Notes under the pieces: model-generated
The model's input: only the letters and a program-made list of their open reading frames with translations
Databases searched by the model: none
Told to the model about the DNA's origin: nothing
From: Candidatus Soleaferrea massiliensis AP7
GTDB lineage: Bacteria; Bacillota; Clostridia; Oscillospirales; Ruminococcaceae
Length of the DNA stretch: 64,000 nucleotides
Assembly (NCBI RefSeq): GCF_000820765.1
Contig: NZ_CCYH01000045.1
Location: 1 to 64,000 of the forward strand
Direction: 5' to 3'
Part shown: piece by piece, positions 6,972 to 15,091 of the stretch
Layout: the number at the start of each line of letters is the position of its first letter
How positions within the stretch are numbered: position 1 is the first letter of the stretch
Translations under genes and position numbers: made by a program

Positions 6972-9170
6972 TTATGCGTCCTTATCCGGCTCAAACACCA
7001 GCTTTTCGAAATCTTTGACCGGCATCGGGCGTACAAAGTAGAAGCCCTGCGTGACGTCGCAGCCGATCCGGCGCAGAAATTCCACCTGATCCGGAGTTTC
7101 GACGCCTTCGGCCACCGTTCGGATCTGCAGGTCCCTGGCCATGGAGACGACGCTCTTCACAATCTTCTGGGAACGGACCGTATTGGATGTCTCCCCAAAA
7201 AACGCGCAGTCCAGCTTCAGCTCATCCACCGAAATATCTTTGAGCAGGTTCAGCGAGGAATAACCGGTTCCAAAGTCGTCCATCGAGAGATGGAATCCAA
7301 TTTGATGAAGCTGCTCGGTGATATCTATGAGTACCTCGGCGTTCTCCATCACGACGCTTTCGGTCAGTTCCAATTCAATCATCTGCGGCGGGATATCGTA
7401 TCTGCTGATCGTTTCCTGCAGCATCCGGATATAATCGGCCTGATACAGATGCAGCCGGGACTGATTGATTGAAATCGTCGGGATGCGGTATCCCCTGTCG
7501 AGCCACTCGCGGATCTTTCGGCAGACACAGTCAAGCACATACATGTCCAGCTTGACGACAAACCCGTTCTTCTCAAAGAGCGGAATGAATTCGGACGGCG
7601 GGATCATGCCCCGCTCAGGATGATCCCAGCGCACCAACGCCTCTGCGCCCGAAACACGCATCTCCTTTAAATGGTACTGCGGCTGCAGATAGACGACAAA
7701 CTGGCCGCGTTCCAGCGCGCGCTGCATCTCTCCCTCGATCTGCTTCTCCCGCTGAATCCGTCCATGCGTGTTCTCGTTGTAGAAGGCATACCATTCCTGT
7801 CCCTGCTCCTTGACTACCTGCAGCGCGATCCTCGCACGGTTGCAGATGATCTCCATGTCACGGTCGGTCTCCTGCAGCACATAGATGCCCAGATGGAACT
7901 GGATGCCGTACCGCATCGAGGATTTCATATGCAGGATCAGGCGGTTCAGCCGGTCGATCAGCTGCTCCTTGGACGGACATTCCATCAGAAGATAGTATTC
8001 ATCCCCGAACGAACGCGCAAACAGCTCCCGGTCGCCCATCTCGCCCTTCAGGACATGGGAGATGTAGCTGAGCAGCCGGTCCCCCTCATCATATCCAAAG
8101 AGGTCGTTGATCATTTTAAAGCGGTCGATATCCAGCATCACCACCGCATAACGGCCGCGATGCTTCATCAGCAGCCTTTCGGCGTCGAGATGGAACCGAT
8201 TGGCGTTCCTGCCGCCGGTCAGCGGGTCGGTATAGGCAAGCCGCTCCAAAGCTTTCCGGCTCTTGTACTGCTTCCAGATATACAGCAGCAGCAAGGCCGC
8301 CAACAGCAGCTCGATGCAGACGCACAGGACCACTGTCAGCTTGATCAGATAGGTCGAATTGGCGGATACCGTCTCGTTTGGGATGATCGAGAGTACACTC
8401 CAGTTGTTGACGCCGATTGGGGCATACCCTACCCAGATCGTGCGTCCGGCGAGCAAACATTGGATGACGCCGCCGTGCCCTGCTTCCAGGTCCGCGAGCA
8501 TCCTGATCCGGTCGTCGGGGTCCGGGTAGGCAAGCTCGCCGGCCAACATCCCCTCGCCCGGTCCCATCACCGATTCACCCTGCCGGTCCACCACCTGCAC
8601 ATATCCGTTTCCGCCAAAGGAGTAGACGCTGAACATCTCCTGAAACTCCCCATTGGCGTTGGTCGCAAACAGCACGCCCGCGACATCGCCTTCATGGTAT
8701 ACCGGCACGGCATAGACATTGATCAGCCCTTCGGATACCTCGTCCCGAAAGGCGTCGGACGCATTCGGTTCGCCGTTCATCGCCTTGCGGAAGTATTCGC
8801 GGCTCTCAAAGGATATCTGGTGCCCGTCGGTCGTATAGGCCGTTCCATCCGGCAGGATAAAGCCCATGCGCTTAAAGTCGTTCTTTTCGTCCTGCTGGCG
8901 CAGAATGCGCATGGTTTCATCCAGGTCAAAGGATTCCTGTCCGCCGACCACGGTCGCAATCGCCTCCAGGGTGTTCAAATCCCCGGTGAGCTTCTTATTC
9001 AGCACCTCGGAGATCTGACTGGCAATTTCCGTCAGATAGGTTTTGGTCTCTTTCTGCAGGCTGTCGTTCACCAGGTTCAGGTAGGAAACCAGCAGGACTG
9101 TCGCCAGCAGCAGCACGGTGATGAGAAGGATCAGCGCCTTTAAAAGCGGCTTCCCTTTTCCACGCTTCAT
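6972..9170 (-). CDS. CACHE-GGDEF-EAL c-di-GMP protein, probably a phosphodiesterase
   Basis: 732 residues. Two membrane spans (about 12-31 and 276-298) enclose a ~240-residue extracellular sensor of the CACHE type (e.g. YFRKAMNGEPNASDAFRD). The GGDEF domain (~310-450) has a degenerate active site, SFGDEY near residues 387-392, so it probably does not make c-di-GMP. The EAL domain (~475-720) looks intact: GAEALVRWDHPE, ELTESV, DDFGTGYSSLNLL, VAEGVET and GCDVTQGFYFVRPMP. It likely hydrolyses c-di-GMP in response to an external ligand. The start at 9170 follows a GGAAG Shine-Dalgarno; a longer in-frame extension to 9245 lacks one. Confidence 0.9.
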   Translation of the reverse strand: MKRGKGKPLLKALILLITVLLLATVLLVSYLNLVNDSLQKETKTYLTEIASQISEVLNKKLTGDLNTLEAIATVVGGQESFDLDETMRILRQQDEKNDFKRMGFILPDGTAYTTDGHQISFESREYFRKAMNGEPNASDAFRDEVSEGLINVYAVPVYHEGDVAGVLFATNANGEFQEMFSVYSFGGNGYVQVVDRQGESVMGPGEGMLAGELAYPDPDDRIRMLADLEAGHGGVIQCLLAGRTIWVGYAPIGVNNWSVLSIIPNETVSANSTYLIKLTVVLCVCIELLLAALLLLYIWKQYKSRKALERLAYTDPLTGGRNANRFHLDAERLLMKHRGRYAVVMLDIDRFKMINDLFGYDEGDRLLSYISHVLKGEMGDRELFARSFGDEYYLLMECPSKEQLIDRLNRLILHMKSSMRYGIQFHLGIYVLQETDRDMEIICNRARIALQVVKEQGQEWYAFYNENTHGRIQREKQIEGEMQRALERGQFVVYLQPQYHLKEMRVSGAEALVRWDHPERGMIPPSEFIPLFEKNGFVVKLDMYVLDCVCRKIREWLDRGYRIPTISINQSRLHLYQADYIRMLQETISRYDIPPQMIELELTESVVMENAEVLIDITEQLHQIGFHLSMDDFGTGYSSLNLLKDISVDELKLDCAFFGETSNTVRSQKIVKSVVSMARDLQIRTVAEGVETPDQVEFLRRIGCDVTQGFYFVRPMPVKDFEKLVFEPDKDA

Positions 9171-9257
9171 CGGTGTCTTCCTTTCCACACGTCTTATGTG
9201 TATCTGCCCATATTCAAAAAAAGGTGCATACCGTACGATATGCACCAGATGTTCGAT

Positions 9258-10622
9258 TTACCGTTCAGCGATCGGGACATACGGCCGCCGCTTCTGAACA
9301 TTCTTATAAGCCGGCCGGATAATCTTGCCCGCATTGATCAGCTCCTCGATGCGGTGCGCGCTCCAGCCCGCTATACGCGCGATTGCAAAGATCGGCGTGT
9401 ACAGCTCATGCGGCAGGTTCAGCATGCTGTAAACGAAGCCGCTGTAGAAGTCCACATTGGCGCTGACGCCCTTGTAGATTCTGCGTTCCTGTGCAATGAC
9501 CTGCGGCGCGAGCTTCTCCACCAGCGAGTAGAGCTGGAATTCCTTGGTGAGCCCCTTCTCTTCGGACAGGCTCTTGACAAAGCTCTTGAAGACATTCGCC
9601 CTCGGGTCGGAAAGCGAATAGACGGCATGTCCCATACCATAGATCAGGCCGGCATGGTCGAAGGCTTCCTTGCGCAGCAGCCTGGTCAGGTAATCGGTCA
9701 CCTGCTCCTCGTCGGTCCAGTCGGTCAGGTTTTCCTTCATATCGTCGAACATCTGGACCACCTTGATGTTCGCACCGCCGTGCTTCGGTCCCTTCAGCGA
9801 ACCAAGCGAAGAGGCAATGACCGAATATGTATCCGTTCCGGAGGAGGACACGACATGGGTCGTAAAGGTCGAGTTGTTGCCGCCGCCATGCTCGGCGTGC
9901 AGCACCAGCGCGACATCCAGAATCCGCGCTTCCAGCTCGGTGTACCTGCTGTCCGGCCGCAGGGTGTGCAGGATGTTTTCCGCGGTGGAAAGGCCCGGCT
10001 GCGGCGCATGGATGAACAGGCTCTGCCCGTCGTGGTAGTGCGCGTAGGCCTGGTAGCCGTAAACCGACAGCATCGGAAACAGCGCGATGAGCTGCAGGCA
10101 CTGCCGCAGCACATTCGGGATCGAAATGTCGTTGGCCTTGTCGTCATAGGAATACAGCGTCAGCACGCTGCGCGCGAGCGTGTTCATCATATCCGGGCTT
10201 GGCGCCTTCATGATGATGTCGCGCACAAAGGAGGTCGGCAGGGTGCGGTAATGCGCAAGCAGCCCGCTGAAATGGTCCAGCTCCTCCCGGTTTGGGAGCT
10301 TTCCAAACAGAAGCAGGTATACGGTCTCTTCAAAACCGAAACGTTTTTCTTTAATAAATCCGCCGACAATGTCCTCGATGTCCACGCCGCGGTAATAGAG
10401 CTTTCCTTCGCAGGGAATCATCTCGCTGTCCTCGATGATATAGGAATGGATCTCGGAAATTTCAGTCAGGCCGGCCAGGACTCCCTTGCCGTTGATGTCG
10501 CGGAGCCCTCTTTTCACTTCGTATTTGCTGTAGAGCTCCGGATTGATCGAACCGTTCTGCACGCACTGTTCGGCCAGCGCAATGACATCCGGAGTGATAT
10601 CCGAAAACTGATTGTGAGACAT
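9258..10622 (-). CDS. gltA: citrate synthase
   Basis: 454 residues, the longer clostridial form of Si-type citrate synthase, condensing oxaloacetate and acetyl-CoA. Catalytic regions are visible: LHAEHGGGNNSTFTTHVVSS with the first His, GPKHGGAN with the second, and YGMGHAVYSLSDPRA with the third His and the substrate Arg. The catalytic Asp lies in the VDFYSGFVYSMLNLP region. The start at 10622 (AGGAG, 8 nt upstream) is preferred over an ATG three codons earlier. No aconitase or isocitrate dehydrogenase is adjacent. The upstream interval has several TCATGAA motifs. Confidence 0.95.
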   Translation of the reverse strand: MSHNQFSDITPDVIALAEQCVQNGSINPELYSKYEVKRGLRDINGKGVLAGLTEISEIHSYIIEDSEMIPCEGKLYYRGVDIEDIVGGFIKEKRFGFEETVYLLLFGKLPNREELDHFSGLLAHYRTLPTSFVRDIIMKAPSPDMMNTLARSVLTLYSYDDKANDISIPNVLRQCLQLIALFPMLSVYGYQAYAHYHDGQSLFIHAPQPGLSTAENILHTLRPDSRYTELEARILDVALVLHAEHGGGNNSTFTTHVVSSSGTDTYSVIASSLGSLKGPKHGGANIKVVQMFDDMKENLTDWTDEEQVTDYLTRLLRKEAFDHAGLIYGMGHAVYSLSDPRANVFKSFVKSLSEEKGLTKEFQLYSLVEKLAPQVIAQERRIYKGVSANVDFYSGFVYSMLNLPHELYTPIFAIARIAGWSAHRIEELINAGKIIRPAYKNVQKRRPYVPIAER

Positions 10623-10695
10623 GTGCAACACTCCTTTTCAAAAGTACTTGTGATAGCAACCCTTCCAAACGGAAAAACCTCTATGATAACTCCCG

Positions 10696-10828
10696 TCATG
10701 AAAAACCACAAAAATAAGTGATATATATTGTATTATATCATGAAAAACAGACCATTACAATTCATCGAAAACACAATTCGCAGATGATTTTGTAATAAAA
10801 TCATGAACGCATCTCGTGTTTTTCATGA
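10696..10828. promoter_or_regulatory. cluster of TCATGAA motifs upstream of citrate synthase
   Basis: TCATGAAAAAC occurs at 10696-10706 and 10738-10748, and inverted at 10818-10828. A shorter TCATGAA is at 10801. The spacer to the next gene is AT-rich and otherwise empty. They could be regulator sites for the citrate synthase gene; no regulator is identified. Confidence 0.3.
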
Positions 10829-10872
10829 ATGGCGCCATGTTTACCAAGCTTTCTCGGATGATACCGTTTGTA

Positions 10873-11802
10873 CTACAGGACATTTTCGATCCATGCCAGC
10901 ACATCTGCATAGACCTCCTTGCAGTTTGTTTCATTCAGAATCTCATGCCGCGCGCCGGGGTACAGCTTGAGGCGCACGTCGTCAAGGCCCGCTTTCTGCA
11001 GCCGTTCATACACCTTTCTCACACCCCGGCCATAGTCGCCAACCGGATCCATGTCCCCGCTCAGCAGGAGAACCGGCAGATCTTTGGGAATCGCATACGC
11101 CCATCTGCGCCGCGAGACGAATTTCAGCAGCGTAAACAGGTCCCGAAAGCCGCTGGCTGTGAACACAAAGTTGCAGTAGGGATCGTGCATATAACGGTGC
11201 ACGATGCTTTCATCCCTTGTCAGCCAGTCAAAATCGGTTTTGGCATCCTCATACCGTTTGTTGTACTGGCCGAAAGCGAGATCTTGCAGCTTGGCGCTGC
11301 GGTAGAACGGTCCCTTGCTGCGCATGATGCGGCCGGTCAGCGCAATCCCGAGGCCGCCGAGCTTCTCCCCGCCGCTCGTGCCGCAGATCAGCGCGCCGTC
11401 GAGCTGGGAGGCGTACTTCGTCAGGTACGCGCGCGCGATGAAGGAACCCATGCTGTGGCCGAACAGAAAGTACGGCAGGCCGGCATAGTGCGCCTTGATG
11501 GTCTGTGTCAGCCGGTATTGATCCTCGACCAGGCACTTCCATCCATCCTTTTCGGCAAAATAGCCGAGGTTCTCCAGAGACCCGGCCGACTTCCCATGTC
11601 CAAGATGGTCGCTTCCACACAGCAGGACGCCGTTTCGGGTCAAAAAAGAGGCGAACGGCTCGTACCGTTCCAGGTATTCGCACATGCCGTGCGAAAGCTG
11701 CAGAACCGCGCGCGGTTCCTGCACCGGCGTGTAGACATAGTAATGAATTTTATGTGTGCCGTTGCTGCTGTCGAACTGCCCTGTTTTCTTGATGTAATGC
11801 AT
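10873..11802 (-). CDS. alpha/beta hydrolase, monoacylglycerol-lipase/lysophospholipase type
   Basis: 309 residues. The serine hydrolase elements are LSHGMCEYLERYEPFA (oxyanion region), the nucleophile elbow FGHSMGSFIARAYL, the acid near LLSGDMDPVGDYG, and the histidine in LYPGARHEILNE. The order and the HGMCEYLERY motif are those of the Hydrolase_4 / PldB group that removes acyl chains from monoglycerides or lysolipids. No signal peptide, so cytosolic. The Shine-Dalgarno is weak. It stands alone, with a repeat-filled spacer upstream. Confidence 0.85.
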   Translation of the reverse strand: MHYIKKTGQFDSSNGTHKIHYYVYTPVQEPRAVLQLSHGMCEYLERYEPFASFLTRNGVLLCGSDHLGHGKSAGSLENLGYFAEKDGWKCLVEDQYRLTQTIKAHYAGLPYFLFGHSMGSFIARAYLTKYASQLDGALICGTSGGEKLGGLGIALTGRIMRSKGPFYRSAKLQDLAFGQYNKRYEDAKTDFDWLTRDESIVHRYMHDPYCNFVFTASGFRDLFTLLKFVSRRRWAYAIPKDLPVLLLSGDMDPVGDYGRGVRKVYERLQKAGLDDVRLKLYPGARHEILNETNCKEVYADVLAWIENVL

Positions 11803-11936
11803 GTTATCGCCCGCTTTCTATTTATCATATCGCAGCCTGCCGCAAAGAAGGCTGCGGTACGTAATATTCATGATCCAAGGGTTTCCGCCGCATATTGCTA
11901 TATAAAAACGGTGCGGCCATTCCTGTCCATCTCCTT

Positions 11937-12275
11937 GCAGAACGGGGACTGCTCTTGTACCTCTCATCGGATTAAGGACTTCTTTCGCGTCATTCATTGA
12001 AAAATGGGGGTTGCTTTGGCACCTCTCATTCAAAGATGGGAACTTCTTTTACATCTCTCACGGATAATGAGGTTGCTCTGGCACTTCTCATTAAAGGATG
12101 GGAACCTCTTTTACATCTTTTATTGGAAAACGGGAACTGTTCCTGCACCTCTAATCGGGAAATAAGAACTTCCTTTATATCTTTCATGGAAAAAGAGGGC
12201 TGTTCTTGCACCTCCCACTGTAAAACGGAAACCACTCCTGCACTTCTAATTGGAAAATGGGAACTCCAAAAAGGA
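11937..12275. repeat. degenerate tandem repeats of ~30-34 bp, ~10 copies
   Basis: About ten diverged units follow one another, with consensus close to ACCTCTCATTGGAAAA-TGGGAACTTCTTTT. Odd and even units are more alike, giving a ~63-bp higher-order period. Unit boundaries recur at ACCTCTCA, ACATCTCTCA and ACTTCTCATT. The array fills the spacer between the lipase-like gene and the response regulator. Open frames on both strands simply repeat a ~21-residue phrase and lack ribosome binding sites, so I treat it as non-coding. Confidence 0.7.
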
Positions 12276-12286
12276 TGGTTCCAGCC

Positions 12287-12910
12287 TCATCCCCGATGGT
12301 TATAATAGAAGACCGCCAGCTGGGTACGGTCGCGAAGCTCCAGCTTGTCCAGCACCGTGCTGATGTAGTTGCGCACCGTCCCCTCGCTCAGGAACAGCTT
12401 TTCGGCAATCTCCCTGTTGGACAGCCCCTGCGCCACCAACTCGATGACCTCCTGTTCCCGTTCGGTGACACCGCGTTCCCTGTAGTCCGGCCGGGAGGAC
12501 GACGCCATCAGCTGCGGCAGCTTGGTGACAATCTCATCTCCAAAGACGCTCTGGCCGAGCTCCACCGCCTTGATGGCTGGAACGATGCGTTCAAATTTCT
12601 GTTTGAGCAGGTAGCCCTTCGCACCGATCTTCAGCGCTTTGACGATGTAATCGTCGTCAAAGAAGGTGGTCAGAAACAGAATTCGCGCATCGGGATAGGA
12701 GGACAAAATCTGTTCGGCGGCGTCGATGCCGGTCATGTCCTGCATGCGGATGTCCATCAAAAGCAGATCCGGCCGGTGCTGCTCATACAGCCGCACCGCT
12801 TCGCCGCCGCTGTATCCCACCGCGGCGATCTCGATCTCCTCATCCATCTCCAGAATCGTGCGCAGCGACATGCACACCAGCTTATCATCGTCCACAATGA
12901 TGACCTTCAT
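12287..12910 (-). CDS. NarL/LuxR-family response regulator
   Basis: 207 residues. The receiver domain (1-~118) has the acidic pair DDD near residue 8, the phospho-acceptor Asp in LLLMDIRM (~53), the Thr in LFLTTFFDD and the Lys in GYLLKQ. The LuxR helix-turn-helix is GVTEREQEVIELVAQGLSNREIAEKLFLSEGTVRNYI. The ATG at 12910 has GGGAGGAAGACT upstream. It is 25 nt downstream of a cognate histidine kinase and presumably is phosphorylated by it. Targets unknown. Confidence 0.93.
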   Translation of the reverse strand: MKVIIVDDDKLVCMSLRTILEMDEEIEIAAVGYSGGEAVRLYEQHRPDLLLMDIRMQDMTGIDAAEQILSSYPDARILFLTTFFDDDYIVKALKIGAKGYLLKQKFERIVPAIKAVELGQSVFGDEIVTKLPQLMASSSRPDYRERGVTEREQEVIELVAQGLSNREIAEKLFLSEGTVRNYISTVLDKLELRDRTQLAVFYYNHRG

Positions 12911-12935
12911 AGTCTTCCTCCCATATATCAAAAGA

Positions 12936-14000
12936 TTACAGCTCCTGTTTTGGAATCGAAATAAAAATGCGGAACCCCTTCTCTGCATCGATGCTGCACA
13001 CCCCGTGCAGCGCTTTGACGCGGTCAAGCATCCCCTTGACACCCATGCCGTCCGAGCCGCCCATCCGGATATGGGTGCCGTTGTCCCAGATGACCAGCTG
13101 ATAAAACGCCGGATGCTCATCCATAAAAACCTGTACTCTGGAAGCGTTCGAGTGCTTGATGACATTGGCCAGCGCCTCTTTCAAAACCGATAGGAAGCAG
13201 TGCTTGAGCTTCTTGGGCGGCTCCCGCTCGATGTTGTATTTCAGACGCGCTTCGCAGAAGGTAAACGCGCTGACGAGGCCGTTCGCTTCGGTGAACAGGT
13301 CAGCCGAATCATCGTGCAGATCGTGCACACTGCTGCGGATGCTGTCCATCCCCTGCGACAGCGTGTCCTTCAAAAGGCTCAGGTTCTCCGCCATCCGTTC
13401 ATCCTTGTTGACCGCCATCAGCGCGCCGATCTGGAGGATGGAGCTGGAAAGCAGATGGCCGACGTTGTCGTGAATCTCCCGCGCGATGCGGTTGCGTTCG
13501 CGCAGTGTCGCCAGACTGACCTCATAATCCTGCTTTTCAAGGAATTCCTGGCTGACCCGCTGAATCCGGATGTTGGTCAGCGCGGCTTCATCCTGCAGCT
13601 GCGCGTAGTCCTGCTGGAGCGCCCGCAGGCGGGTTGTGTGATGCTTGAGCAGCAGGCTGGCCAGCAGGAACACCAGCATCATCACCGTGCCGGCGGGCTC
13701 AACACGCACGCCGTTCAGAATCGGAACCGCCGAAAGCGCGACAAGCATCTTCAAATCTTCAAAAAAGACGTCATAAAAGACCAGCGGCAGGAACAGCAGC
13801 AGATACGGCTGCGCCAGACAGCCGACCAGATAGGCAAGCGCGCTGACCATATGAAACATCCGCCGGTCGAAGCAGCTGTTCAGCGCGCTCAGCGAAATGG
13901 CCGCAAGCGCGAAGATGACCGACCAGACCGATACCGCATCCAGAGCGACCAGGATCAGGCTTCCCAGCAGCAGAACAAATTTATCAATCAGCGCACCCAT
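12936..14000 (-). CDS. NarX-type sensor histidine kinase (HisKA_3)
   Basis: 354 residues. Four or five short hydrophobic spans occupy residues ~5-130 with almost no extracellular loop, so it probably senses within the membrane. A helical linker leads to the HisKA_3 box IAREIHDNVGHLLSSSILQ (phospho-accepting His). The ATPase domain has the N box LKEALANVIKHSNAS and the G region WDNGTHIRMGGSDGMGVKGM. It is the first gene of the two-component operon. The ATG at 14000 is 8 nt from GGGAGG. A MITE-like element begins 27 bp upstream. Confidence 0.92.
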   Translation of the reverse strand: MGALIDKFVLLLGSLILVALDAVSVWSVIFALAAISLSALNSCFDRRMFHMVSALAYLVGCLAQPYLLLFLPLVFYDVFFEDLKMLVALSAVPILNGVRVEPAGTVMMLVFLLASLLLKHHTTRLRALQQDYAQLQDEAALTNIRIQRVSQEFLEKQDYEVSLATLRERNRIAREIHDNVGHLLSSSILQIGALMAVNKDERMAENLSLLKDTLSQGMDSIRSSVHDLHDDSADLFTEANGLVSAFTFCEARLKYNIEREPPKKLKHCFLSVLKEALANVIKHSNASRVQVFMDEHPAFYQLVIWDNGTHIRMGGSDGMGVKGMLDRVKALHGVCSIDAEKGFRIFISIPKQEL

Positions 14001-14026
14001 TCTTCATGCCTCCCATTCCAATCGGC

Positions 14027-14147
14027 GGCACTGTTAAGTTAATATATGAAAAAGTTCCGAAGAAGCGCTTGTTTCATAAAATTTCAGTCTTCTTGGCTCC
14101 ACGCCTACGGCGGGGAGAAAGCCTCTATATGTTAACTTAACAAAGCC
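14027..14147 (+). mobile_element. MITE-like element, copy A (121 bp)
   Basis: Terminal inverted repeats: left GGCACTGTTAAGTTAATATA, right (inverse) GGCTTTGTTAAGTTAACATA, ~22 bp with few mismatches. It shares with a second element at 49415-49565 both the termini and an internal block containing GCTTGTTTCATAAAATTTCA. There is no coding capacity. Size, termini and dispersed copies suggest a non-autonomous insertion element; no matching transposase is in the window. Confidence 0.65.
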
Positions 14148-14309
14148 TAACCGGTCATTGTAATAGAATTGTATCATCATTCCCAGCTTTGTACAAGTCC
14201 AAAATCATTCCTGTAAGCACAAAATGGCTGTGGCTTTTTGTCGGATTTCATATTATAATAGAGTAAGATTCCAATGGAGAACCAATCCATACCACAAGGG
14301 AGACAGCTT

Positions 14310-14773
14310 ATGAACAATTTATGCACGGTTCTATCCGTGAGCGATATCCATGCATCCAGAAAATTTTACGAGGATCTATTCGGCCTTACGCTGTATCAGG
14401 ATTACGGCATCAACATTGTTTTCAGCGCGGCCTTTCGCTGCAGCAGGAGTTCGACTGGCTGGTAAACCTGCCGAAGGACCGCATCCTGCACAAGCCCAAC
14501 AACATGGAGCTCTGCTTCGAGGAAGAGCATTTCGATGATTTTTTACAGAAGCTGAACGCCTATCCCAACATCGAGTATCTGGGAGATGTCGTGGAACACA
14601 GCTGGGGACAGCGCGTTGTGCGGTTCTATGATTTGGACGGGCACATCATCGAGGTCGGCGAATCGATGAAGATGGTGATCCGCCGCTTCCTCGATTCCGG
14701 CATGACCATGGAAGAGGTCTCAAAAAAGATGGATGCTTCCATCGAGGATTTGGAGAAGCTTCTGAACGGCTGA
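14310..14773 (+). pseudogene. VOC/glyoxalase-family protein with a one-base frameshift
   Basis: From the ATG at 14310 (AAGGGAG, 7 nt upstream) the frame reads MNNLCTVLSVSDIHASRKF, a typical first VOC beta-alpha unit, as far as NIVFS at about 14424. The family sequence then continues in the next frame: LSLQQEFDWLVNLPKD, ELCFEEEHFDDFL, and VRFYDLDGHIIEVGES, ending at 14773. The length, 464 nt, is one base short of 155 codons, so a single base is missing around 14424-14432. The C-terminal tail (SGMTMEEVSKKMDASIEDLE) is helical. It could be a real mutation or an assembly error. Substrate unknown. Confidence 0.75.
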
Positions 14774-14814
14774 TCCCATTCCCCGGCACGGTGGAACGAT
14801 TCGACAATATTTAT

Positions 14815-15062
14815 CGCAGCTTCCGGGATTCAAAGACGATGCGCTTCGATCATAAGTCTTTCAGGATTTGAAGGCGAAGCACTTTGGAAACGCACATCGC
14901 ATCTTTCGGAATTCAAAGCTGGTGCACTTTTACAACTATATCGCATTTTTCAGATTCAAGGCCGGCGCATTTCGGCAATGCAAATTGCATCTTTCAGAAC
15001 TCCACGCCGTTGTACTCCGGCAACATATTTCGCATCGTCAGGATTTAACGAAGAAATTCATC
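14815..15062. repeat. degenerate tandem repeats of ~44 bp, 5-6 copies
   Basis: Units begin TCGCATCTTTC, TCGCATTTTTC, TTGCATCTTTC and TTCGCATCGTC and share a central AATTCAAAG/ATTCAAGG stretch; two earlier units are more decayed. They fill the spacer before the AIM24 gene. No ribosome binding site or consistent frame was found. It resembles in style, but not in sequence, the array at 11937-12275. Confidence 0.55.
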
Positions 15063-15091
15063 CCTATATGTAAAAAACAGGAGGAATAAAA

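Noticed and set aside
9198..10721. A ~500-codon plus-strand frame, and similar ones at 7671-9143 and 19521-20756
   Set aside because: All lie opposite well-supported genes (citrate synthase, GGDEF-EAL, ABC permease).
11997..12305. Repeat protein encoded by the tandem array
   Set aside because: The repeated phrase arises from the DNA repeat itself, appears in more than one frame and strand, and lacks a ribosome binding site.
12287..13165. Response regulator starting at 13165
   Set aside because: The first ~85 codons of that frame are antisense-like sequence within the histidine kinase gene; the ATG at 12910 has a strong Shine-Dalgarno.
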